This document shows positions 1-9,537 of a DNA stretch of 64,000 nt, one piece after another. The DNA comes from Craterostigma plantagineum. Taxonomy: Eukaryota; Streptophyta; Magnoliopsida; Lamiales; Linderniaceae. The translations under genes were made by a program, and so were the position numbers. The notes under the pieces are model-generated. The model had not been told where the DNA came from. It saw nothing but the letters and a program-made list of their open reading frames with translations, and ran no database searches. Position 1 is the first letter of the stretch; each line of letters starts with the position of its first letter. The DNA lies in assembly GCA_027422505.1 (NCBI GenBank), contig JAPQWV010000335.1, forward strand, positions 101,001 to 165,000. The letters are read 5' to 3'.

Positions 1-3000
1 TACATGCCACTGGAATCGTTCTATTTAGACTTGACAGACAGCCGGATCAAGCAAGAAAACGGATGCACCTTAGCCTTACGCGATAGATGGGGCTTTTTTC
101 ATTTACTTCTTTTCTCGATTGGACCCCTTTTCACTACGGATTCTTATTCACTCTGCCAGACGTTGCCCGGACTGACTTTCTTGAGGGCGCCACTCCCTAA
201 TCTCATTTCCTCATGAGTTTAGGAGTGAATGAGCTAAACCCGATCGCTATTCCTGACTTGAGAGTCCTGTTGTATTTCACATTTTCTTATGAGTAAGGAA
301 GCAATCAAAGGGATGAGCAGTCGATGACCCGGATTCCAATCGCTGTTACATATGTATTAATTCGAGAAAGCTCTTCATATCGATCTCTCAATTACGCCTC
401 CCCAGACCCGAACTACCCATCCATTCCGTTGACAATGAGTTCTCCCTGAACCGGATGGAAGCGAATGAGCAGGCGCCATCTCCTTCTCATTGCTCTTCAC
501 CAATGGGGAAGCGAGTCCACCAATTCTGGATTCCTATGCCAGGGCCTTTCAACCATCTCTTTCTCTCTCTTGGCTGCTAGCACCAACTGGCCCAACCCTA
601 CCTCAACTCTCTTCCGATGCTAAGGCCCAGATATCAACCCAGCCATCTCCTTGTCCCAAACCCGCGCCCGTCGGCTGACCTCAAGCAATCTTCTTCCCAT
701 CCATCCATCAAGGAGTACGAACGAGCGGAGCAATGACCTGGATCCAAGCTCTCGACCGATCCATCTCCTTTCGCACCAGTCCTTGAATCCGATCCGAGTG
801 GCCCCCGCCCTCTTAACCCTATTCGTTCGTTCGTTGCTACGCCTAGCCCCGGGAGGCAGTAGGCACAACTAATGAATATCGTCTCTGGCTTCCCCCTTTC
901 ACGTCGATTTCTGGTCCCCATCCCGGACCTGCCTGCTACCGCCCAATCTCTTCTCTTCCCCTCGGCAGGACCAAGAGAGATGGCAGGATGCCAAGCAAGC
1001 CAGTTGGAGACTTCATACATAAATAATATACTTCGACATTCCCAGCAGACTTTTACAGGTGTTTCAGGACCGGTTGTAAATAAGTATTAGCGTTACAGAT
1101 TTGCCCCCCCTGGGCAACCTTTGAATCGTAGATACCATCTCTAATAAGCGGGGGTGAACCTCTGCTCCGAACGGCTATAGATGCATTGATAGAAAGACAA
1201 GCAACCGAACACCCAAGAGAGGAATACAAGGGGGGACAAGTGATGGAACACTCGACCACTGCCCCACCTCCCTGGGAAGTCTATAAAGATCTTGACCCCT
1301 CTGTGCCTTTATCGCTCTCCTCAATAATATTCCCGATCATTTGTCCCTTCTGCTGTTAGACCCTGGCGATGGCTGGAACACAAGGCCAACTCTTCCCACT
1401 TCCCCTTTCTTTGCTGAATAAACGTCAGTCTCACCGCTTGAATGCAAATTGGCTGAACTGCACGCTGGAGTTCTCTCGAAGAAAGACCTTCTTATTTGTT
1501 TGTTTACCAGGCGTAACTCTAAAACATTGCTTTCTAGCGGGTCTCACTCTTTCTATTGATCATATTTTCCTCTTATGTTATGGGAAGCATGCTTCAACCA
1601 TATCCTTTTTCCTTTACTCATCCAGTCAAGTAGAAAGATGGTCGACTCTTATAGATGTAGCAGTCGTTCTTTTGTCTTACAGTCCAAATTATTCGATTTC
1701 GAAATCCCGGGCTAGCAAGTAGGAGTCCCAATGCTTTTGTCTCAGGGTAGAAGAAGGGGAAAGGCATAGGCTACAAAGATAGGATTCGAAAAGATTGCTT
1801 ACTCTGATATAGAGTTAAAGGGAGAGCAGTGATCCGACGGTGCGTGCGGACCATTACATTAAGGTCAAGCCTTCTTTGCCCTCTACGGGGCAATTCAATG
1901 CTCAAGTTGTTATACCAGTCAAGTTTCAATATCTAGTAAGTTTTACGAATTAAGCAGTCTACTTTGACCAAGCTGTTTCATTTCAGTAGTGAAAGTCGTT
2001 CCAACAGACAAAGACTAGAAGAGAAGCTCTGCTAAGAAGGGACTTATACTAACCAAAGGAGAAGCTAGAAGGAAGACAGGAGAGATATTCTGCAGAAGTC
2101 ATACTAACCTAACAATATTATCTTTCTTTTCTATCAAGCTGAAGAGTCTCTCCCGCCTTTCTCCGATTTGAGAAAGGGTATGGAGCACGAACGGTATAAA
2201 AAGAAAGAAGGCTTAGTTCGACGTGGTCAACATTCCTATCTTCTAGAAGTTTTCCAAGAATAAGAATGGGATGAAGCTTTTTCCAAGTAAGACAGAAGCT
2301 TTAAAGATCCCTCGCTGAAAGGATGGGCGTAGATCTGGTTATTTACTGGTACATTTACACTATTCAGCGGTTCACAAAGAAAGGGGAATAGGCTTAAGCT
2401 TTCAAAGCGGAAAGAGTCCGACGAATCTACGAATCTACCGTAGAGGAATATCTCCAATCCAACTTCCTGTTTATTGTTTATATCAACCAGGAGAAAGGCA
2501 GCCGGCTTCTATGGGCTAAGGCTTGGCTTGGAGTTCTTTCTGGTACAAGGAAGTACGGATAGCAAAGGGTGTGCTCCTGTGCTGACTTCCTTTGACGGTA
2601 GGATTGTTGGTTGGATAAGCCCAATCGAACTCGCCATTAAGCACAATCTGGTGAACCTGAACCATTCATCCCATCTGTCTCAAACCAGCATACCACCCAC
2701 AAGTAGGAGGAAAAACCAAGTCCAAGGAAAACCATATACCCAAGAAGCCCTTACTGTTAACTGACTAAGACCCCAACCCAAGCCAAGTCCAATCCCCAGG
2801 CCAAATCAAACGAACACATTCCGGCATCCTAGCAAACGAACCCAGGAGCTAGATGCCACTCCGAGCGGGGGAAGCTCAATTGAAAAGGAGAAGTCAGGGT
2901 CTTGTATTGTACTAGTAGCTTCATCCCGTAACCCCTCAAGAAAGCTCTGAAAGCCCTTGTTCCGTTCCAGCTGATAGCACGCTGAATACTTCCTTTTCTA

Positions 3001-4095
3001 TTGTCAGATATGGATTGTAAACAGCTATAAAATAGCAAGCCATGAAGCCAACTGCCCTTCATTCTACTAGGGAGTTGGAATAGCTGTTTTGATTGTCAAG
3101 GTGAGAAAAAGGACCGTCCCAGACCTATCAGGAAAGGGGAAAGCAACTAGAATCTTTCTACCTTCACGGGTGAACCTGGAGGAAATAAAGATACTTGCAT
3201 TTCCCTTCACTCATGCGAGCAACGGGGCGAAGAGTCACGAGCTCTATCTATGAGAAAAGAACTGGGCTTTGTCAAAGACATCCCATTCCATGGAATAGCT
3301 TAAACGGAGAAATGATGGCACCGCCCCGGCATAGAATGGAATTGATGAGGTTTACCCAGATCTTGATCTTCTATCCATCATGTCTGAAACAAGAAAGCCC
3401 CTGTTCCCGATTCTATCAGTGATCGTATGGAATAGATTGAGCTGCTTCCTCGTTTGAGGCTGCCCGCTCCGTAGCCTATTGTCTTGGGAAAGTTGCCTGA
3501 GTGGGACAAAGACATATCTGCTAGAACGAGTGCTTTAAGAGTGCGGTCATAAAGTCTTTCTTTCCCCAAGGGCGGAAGGGGATTTGGGCATTGGCATTGA
3601 GGAGCTTTCCTAACTAGTAACGACAGCCTATTTATACGACTATACCTTCTATAGTTTCCAGCTAAGCTTACCGTTTTGCATTTCTTGCCTAGCTGTCTCA
3701 CGAAGGCGTCAAGAGAGTTGGCTTTCTTGCAGCTTCCTTGCTTTCTACATCAATACTTGACTAGCTTTATACTTCCTGGGAACTTCATTACTAATGATAT
3801 CCGGCTTTCGTAACTATTTCGAATGCGGGCTGATCTTGTCGAAATGCTCTAGTCTCCTGTTCTAGTAGTTCAGTGACTCGGGTTACGAACTAAATCAATA
3901 GGCTTGTGTAAATTCGAAAAAGTAACTTACTTTCCTACCGTCCTGTAAAGAGAATCAATAAGGCGTGGGGTCTATAAGCTTGTGACTTGATCCGCTAGCG
4001 CAGGTTCCTTGCGCTACAGGGATTGAACATCCATTTTTCGAGGGTCAAAACCAGATCAATCTTAGTCCAGACATTCATAAGAAGGTTTCTCTTAA
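1..4095. other. intergenic DNA, no recognisable gene
   Basis: No known mitochondrial, plastid or nuclear gene was recognised on either strand. The longest open frames are 128 codons (634-1020, minus), 117 codons (1369-1722, plus) and 107 codons (3378-3701, minus). They have no familiar motif and no credible membrane or domain architecture, and they overlap other frames. This is typical of the non-coding bulk of large angiosperm mitochondrial genomes. Confidence 0.6.
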
Positions 4096-4443
4096 AGGGG
4101 GAAGCACAAGAAACAGCACTCCAAGAAAATCAATCTTGAGCGTCGTCCAATAAATACAAGCTTCCAGGGGAAAAATGTTGACAATGACTCAGATCCACAT
4201 GACTCGACGAAAGATCGCATAAATGGTTCAAATAAAGACACAGTGTCTAAAGATATTATTCCTGTCATAATAGAAGCTGAGTATTCAACATCTATGCACA
4301 ATGACAGTACGGACCCTGAAGATGAGGCATCACCCTCAAATGGTGAAAATAGCGGTGCTGTTCCATCAGACGACATTTTCGTTCCAGTATGCACTACAAC
4401 TTTGTTTTTAACTCCATGGCTAGCCGCCTGGGGATTAACTTGA
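4096..4443 (+). pseudogene. acidic, exon-like frame of probable nuclear origin
   Basis: An open frame of about 115 codons follows a stop at 4093. Its first two thirds are rich in Asp, Glu, Ser, Asn and Lys, like a disordered region of a nuclear protein, for example DNDSDPHDSTKDR around 4177-4215 and STDPEDEASPSNGENSG around 4306-4356. The first ATG is internal at 4243. A possible 5' splice site (CCA|GTATGC) lies near 4390. The DNA that follows, to about 4800, is T-rich and almost free of CpG, as expected of a plant nuclear intron or flank. I do not recognise the protein. It could be a chance frame, but its composition and the neighbouring retroelement favour transferred nuclear DNA. Confidence 0.35.
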
Positions 4444-4907
4444 TGTTGATACATGTGAGATTATGCATTAGTTCTTAAGTAGTCAGACATTGGTCTGCAT
4501 TAGTCATTTAGAATTACCAGATTTCAGTTTATGTTTGTGTCTTAAACTTATTCACTACTAGAAGTTGTTGATAGTAACTGATTCCAATCAGAGTGACCTA
4601 TTATATAATCCTTCCTTGCACAAGTACATTAGCCTTAGTTTATGGCTGAGTGAATTCATTTAGGTACTGAATGTTAAGGTTTAATCCTAGAACTTATCCC
4701 ATTCATCTTATATTCAGTCTATGAGCATTAGTACAGGGAACTAAATTGTACCTGTAACATAAAAATCTATGCTAATTATTTTTTCTGAAAACTTCTTCGT
4801 TTACCATTGCATGTGTGCGGGGATTTCAAAAAATCAACATAGGTTCTAAGGTAGATGTAGATTCTTGAAATAGTTACTCTGGGAATGGTATTTTTGTTGG
4901 AAACTTG
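4444..4907. other. T-rich CpG-poor segment, possible nuclear intron or flank
   Basis: There is no CpG between 4444 and about 4797, and T is in excess on the plus strand. It lies between the acidic exon-like frame and a Ty3/gypsy fragment. No ORF or RNA gene is visible. An intron or intergenic origin in nuclear DNA is inferred from composition alone. Confidence 0.35.
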
Positions 4908-5034
4908 ATTCCATCCATGCTAAAGCAGCTGCAATTCCCAAAGCCTCCGGAACCCAGCCTGAAGATCGAGTACTACTTAGATTAGGGTTAGCGAGAGGTT
5001 ATATAGAGGGAGAAGAACTGTCTATCGACTTAAG
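4908..5034 (+). other. short open stretch without a start codon, unidentified
   Basis: Frame reading from about 4915 gives an alanine/glycine-rich peptide (KAAAIPKASGTQPEDR, then LGLARGYIEGEEL) up to a TGA just inside the retroelement fragment. There is no ATG, and I cannot name it. The retroelement sequence begins sharply at about 5035, so this is the flank on the other side of a junction. Confidence 0.25.
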
Positions 5035-5036
5035 AG

Positions 5037-7452
5037 TTGAAGCTAGATGAAATGATCTCCAGTTCATTATTCCATGTCATCAATGCCAAGACTTCGTATA
5101 ATATGCTTCTTGGGAGACCATGGCTTCATGAAAATGGTGTCGTTCCTTCAACATGGCACCAATGCTTCAAGTATTGTGAAAAGGGGGTGACGAGGAAGGT
5201 CCTGGCTGACACCAAGCCTTTCACGGAGGTAGAGTCGTATATGGCTGAAGCAAAATACTACCTCGAGAAAGCAGAGACGGCAACAACTGCAGGAATAAAG
5301 ATCCACGACATAGCCTCCGCCAGTGAAACTTCAATCACTGAGGCTCTGAAGAACTTAACGCTTCCATTGACTCAACTCAATGATAAGGCCTCATTGCCTG
5401 AAGCTTCCAAAACGGCAAAGAAGGAGCAACCTGATGCACGTAGGCTTCGAACAGACAAACGCTTCGGCCCTAAGGCATACCGGCTTCTCACTAAATCTGG
5501 ATATAACCCGCAAGAGGAGCCTAAGCTTGGAAAATTGCCGCAACAATCTAACAGTCAAAACTCTCGCGCTGGACTTGGATACGAGCCTAAAGCCCCAGTC
5601 CGTATAGCCATAAATCGAGCTACCAGCAACCATATCACCGAAGAGGAAAGCTCCTCGTCAAACCAACCTCCAAAAGCGGTCTCAACACCGAGGGTGTCCG
5701 TATTTAAAAGACTTAGGCCATCTGTCTTCACAAGGCTTGGCCCGAAGCAATACCGGGGGCAAAACGAGGTACGTCAATGCCTCAAACCTACAAAGAAGAA
5801 AAGTGAGCACGAAATCCGTAGCATCATTCCATCTCGGATGAAGCGTCAAACAAAATTCGTGATGTCAGTTGACAAGGTTATAAAGGCCAAATTCCAAACT
5901 ATCATTTATACTAAGGCCCAAGATGAAGACGATGTCGAAAGCGTGGGCTCATCCTACCACATCACAGAAACAAACGATGAGGTCGTGATGGAGGAGGACG
6001 CAGAAATGGCACCCCCAGAATTTGAAGCTGGAGTGAAAGCCGTTGTTGATGAATTAGAAGAAGTCAACCTTGGTACTGAAGATGACCCCAGACCAACTTA
6101 CATAAGTGCAAGGCTGGACGAAGGAGAGGCAAACGCCTACATCGAGATACTCATGGAATTTCGAGATGTCTTTGCATGGTCGTACAAGGAGATGCCCGGT
6201 CTCGACCCAAAAGTGGTCGTTCACCATCTTGCTGTGAAGAAAGGGGTTCGTCCTGTGAAGCAAGCTCAACGAAGATTTCGGCCCGAGCTCGTCCCGTTGA
6301 TTGAAACAGAAGTTAACAAACTCATTGACGTTGGGTTCATCCGCGAGGTGAAGTACCCGCAATGGATATCCAGCATCGTCCCTGTAAGAAAGAAGAACGG
6401 ACAAATCAGAGTTTGCGTCGACTTCAGGGACTTGAATGAAGCTTGTCCAAAAGACGACTTCCCATTGCCCATCACTGAGTTGATGATTGATGCCACAACC
6501 GGACACGAGGCGTTAACCTTCATGGATGGATCATCTGGATATAACCAGATCCGTATGTCACCTAAAGATGAGGAATTGACTGCCTTCCGTACCCCGAAGG
6601 GAATATATTGCTACAAGGTCATGCCATTCGGACTGAAGAATGCCGGTCCCACGTACCAGCGGGCAATGCAGAAGATCTTCGACGACATGTTACACATGAT
6701 AGTTGAGTGTTACGTCGATGATTTAGTTGTAAAGTCTAAATGCAAGGAAGATCACTTACAAGATTTAAGACGGGTCTTCGAGCGGTACCAGTTGAAGATG
6801 AATCCCTTGAAGTGCGCATTTGGGGTCACTTCAGGAAAGTTCCTCGGTTTTGTCGTCCATCATCGAGGCATAGAGATTGAACAAGCCTAAATTGATGCTA
6901 TCTTGAAGATGCCCGAGCCTCGAAACATACACGAGCTTAAGAGTCTCCAAGGGAAGTTGGCCTATATCCGGAGGTTCATATCCAACCTAGCTGGACGTTG
7001 TCAACCCTTTAGCCATCTCATGAAGAAAGGAAACCCTTTTCCTGGGACGACTCATGTCGCAAGGGATTCGAAAGCATCAAACAATACTTGATGAAGCCAC
7101 CGGTCTTGGTAGCGCCAATATCTGGACGTCCTTTGATCCTGTATATCGCTGCCCAAGAACGTTCAGTTGGGGCTCTCTTAGCACAAGAAACTGACAATGG
7201 AAAGGAAGGAGCACTATACTACCTGAGCCGAACGATGACTCCAAACGAGTTGAACTATTCACCCATTGAGAAGATATGCTTAGCTCTTATCTTCGCGATC
7301 CAGAAGTTAAAGCACTACTTCCAAGCCCACACCATCCGTCTGGTGCCAAAGGCAAATCCACTAAAGTATGTAATGTCAAGACCGGTTTTATCTGATCGAC
7401 TGGCGCGATGGTATCTCCAGCTCCAGCAATTCGAGATCATTTATGTGTTTTA
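5037..7452 (+). mobile_element. Ty3/gypsy retrotransposon pol fragment (Tat/Athila-like), broken
   Basis: The 617-codon frame at 5037-6890 holds the C-terminal end of an aspartic protease (LLGRPWLHENG, residues 24-34), a linker of about 300 residues, and a reverse transcriptase with DGSSGYNQI, PFGLKNAGPTYQ and the catalytic YVDD at residues 559-562. A TAA at 6888-6890 interrupts the frame; the next codons continue the same protein (MPEPRNIHELKSLQGKLAY). A one-base frameshift near 7041 shifts the frame again. Positions 7088-7452 give the RNase H part (YIAAQERSVGALLAQE). Similarity ends abruptly at about 7452. Gag, most of the protease, integrase and both LTRs are missing. The conserved protease/RT wording is typical of plant non-chromovirus Ty3 elements. 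It cannot be functional and is nuclear in origin. Confidence 0.93.
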
Positions 7453-7476
7453 TGATATGTATTGTATTAGATGTTA

Positions 7477-7812
7477 TTAATTATCATATGATATCTTATA
7501 AGAATATACATAAATGATTTGACTTATATAATACATATAATCAATAAGATACATATCTATATATACCATTACTAAGAAAAATAAGAAATGAGAAATCCTC
7601 TGAGATTCTAGTTTCTTTGCTTCGGATTTAAGACTCTTCCATTGGCGATTCATGAACTCCTCCAAGATAGTGGATTCTTTTGTCGTAGTAGGGGCCATTG
7701 TTGAACACACGAACCCTCTGTCTTCTCTGAAAATTGATTGCATATTGAATGGAAACTCTTTGATGAATTCACCACTGCTTCTCTTAGGAATGGAGTAAGG
7801 AACCTCGGCCAT
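7477..7812 (-). CDS. hypothetical chimeric ORF, 111 aa
   Basis: An ATG-initiated frame starts at 7812 and stops at 7477, just beyond the break in the Ty3/gypsy fragment. The first 75 residues are hydrophilic (IPKRSSGEFIKEFPFNMQ near the start). The last 35 are hydrophobic and Tyr/Ile-rich and are encoded by an AT-rich stretch at 7480-7570. A hydrophilic head joined to a membrane tail at a rearrangement junction resembles the chimeric ORFs common in plant mitochondria. No family was recognised, and expression is unknown. Confidence 0.3.
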   Translation of the reverse strand: MAEVPYSIPKRSSGEFIKEFPFNMQSIFREDRGFVCSTMAPTTTKESTILEEFMNRQWKSLKSEAKKLESQRISHFLFFLVMVYIDMYLIDYMYYISQIIYVYSYKISYDN

Positions 7813-8119
7813 GAAGAATGGGGCTTTGCCCGCTGCTCATGTCATTGGACTTCTTTGGATTCAGAACTGGGTACTATAGTGGAAGGATGGACGGAAGTAC
7901 TTTCCCTGAGCTGATTGAGAATACTTACTTTTTGAATACTTAGACCTGGCCCTTCCGAATGAAAGAGTGATAGAGGTAGATCTGACCCTTCCGCCCTTTC
8001 TAATGGCAGCACTGGTGCAGCTTCGTGTCTTCCGGTGCCGTTGATCTGTCTGATGGGAGAGATCCACCAATTACTTTATTGAAATATGTTGGAAATGAAA
8101 GTCGAATTCCACTATTGAC
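7813..8119. other. intergenic DNA, ordinary composition
   Basis: A short stretch between the chimeric ORF and the CpG-depleted block. It contains CpGs at the density of the rest of the window. No gene seen. Confidence 0.5.
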
Positions 8120-9301
8120 GAGAAGAAGAATATAACATATGAAATGACTTCCAAGAATGTACCCTGCATCAGTTGTATCTACATATTAAATGTACCTATG
8201 CCCTACTGAAGATAGCAATTCCCTTTCCCCAATAAGTCTATAGTGCCTAGTAAGGATGTACAAGTAACTTCATATAGGTAATCCTAAACAGGTAGAACCT
8301 TGGGCACATACAGAGCATTTCTCTACAGGAGACCACTTACAATGTATATACAGATATGCCTCCTTAGGCTAAGATAGAGACAGTAAATCCCTACTTGAAT
8401 GGGCTACATCCAGTATACAAGCCTTACAGGAATACATCAGAATCTACCAATAGCCCTAAGAAGTACTTCCCTGAATGCTGTGTCTAAGTATCTGTCTTCT
8501 GATAAGAACTGTCTCCTGGTACATGTAGCTAGACCAGGGAATTGTGTATAACTCTATAAGAATGTGGTACCTAATGGTATTATTGAGACCTGAGTACATC
8601 TCTTATGGGACAATTAGCTATTGCTCTATAGGGATACAATAAAGATCTAGGGTAAGGGACTAATGCCAAAGACTGGACATCAATGAATCATTGCTTATAG
8701 CTCTCCTAGGGTCTGTCCCATGTAATTAATCCTAAGAAGGGTACAGCCTAGATTCATAACAGCAAGTAGAGACCCCAGTATTTAGACCAGAGGCACACTG
8801 CCTAGAAGGTACCTCATTGTACTCAGCCAGTATCTTGAATTGCCTTAATACTAGTAGCATCCCACAATAAGCCTGAGACATTCTTCCTCAAGTAGCTCCA
8901 GATAGAATCTGTATTCATGGCATTGACTCGATATAGCTCCTACAGTAACTAATACCAGAAAGCATTTCCAGAGGCCTCTAGACCCATTAATAGATAGGGT
9001 GAGGACAATATCTCTGAAGGTACCCTAGGTCATTTATACATAATGCCATACATGAAGTCTCCCTGAAGGAATTAACCATCCTTATTGCATTTGATTCATT
9101 AGCACATTCTTAATTACCAGTCCTAAAGACAATCAGACCTTGAGATAAGTCCCTAAGGCATTCAGGTCCTTCAGCAATGGAAGTCAAAGAGGTATATTGA
9201 TACATGTGAGCCAGCAAAGAATGTAATTCAAAGGACAGCTACTATTCCTAGAATTTCCTGGACATACACTTGAAGAGGGGATAACACAAAGGCTAAGGGT
9301 G
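8120..9301. other. strongly CpG-depleted block, probable methylated nuclear DNA
   Basis: Reading all of 8120-9301, I find one CpG (8929-8930), although C and G are both common. DNA on either side has CpGs every few tens of bases. There is no ORF of note and no recognisable element. CpG loss of this kind is the mark left by deamination of methylated cytosine in nuclear repeats. Plant mitochondrial DNA does not normally show it. The block directly abuts, and supplies the target site for, a nuclear SINE, so the two probably moved into the mitochondrion together. Confidence 0.7.
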
Positions 9302-9537
9302 GCCGATGAGCCCTTAGCTCTACTGGTTGAGGGGGAGGTGCCTGGAGTCATGTTGGGGGAGGTCCTGGGTTCGAACCTCCACCCTGTGACATTTCTCCAG
9401 GCCTGCCCACATGGGCCCAGACATGTGCGATTGAACTGGTCGGCCCGTTTAGCAGGTAGTGGGTCGGCCCCGGGGTTTCACCATCGGCTTTCCCCGGTTA
9501 CCAAAAAAAAAAAAAAAAAAAAAAAAGGCTAAGGGTG
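9291..9537 (+). mobile_element. tRNA-derived SINE with poly(A) tail and target-site duplication
   Basis: The element body runs from about 9302 to a tail of 24 A residues at 9503-9526. It is flanked by an identical 11-bp direct repeat, ggctaagggtg, at 9291-9301 and 9527-9537; this reaches 14 bp if the AAA before it is counted. The tRNA-like head has a B box, GGTTCGAACC, at 9368-9377 and a looser A box around 9315-9326, spaced as in a Pol III internal promoter. The rest of the body is GC-rich with an unassigned 3' region. Length (about 225 bp), promoter boxes, A-tail and target duplication together define a complete SINE copy. SINEs move by LINE machinery in the nucleus, so insertion almost certainly predates transfer to the mitochondrion. 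The long pure A-tail suggests a recent event. Confidence 0.93.

Noticed and set aside
634..1020. 128-codon minus-strand ORF and overlapping frames at 490-872
   Set aside because: Several mutually overlapping frames, no motif, no codon or composition signal; treated as chance.
5391..6523. Minus-strand ORFs of up to 150 codons inside the Ty3 pol
   Set aside because: Antisense shadows of the reverse transcriptase frame.
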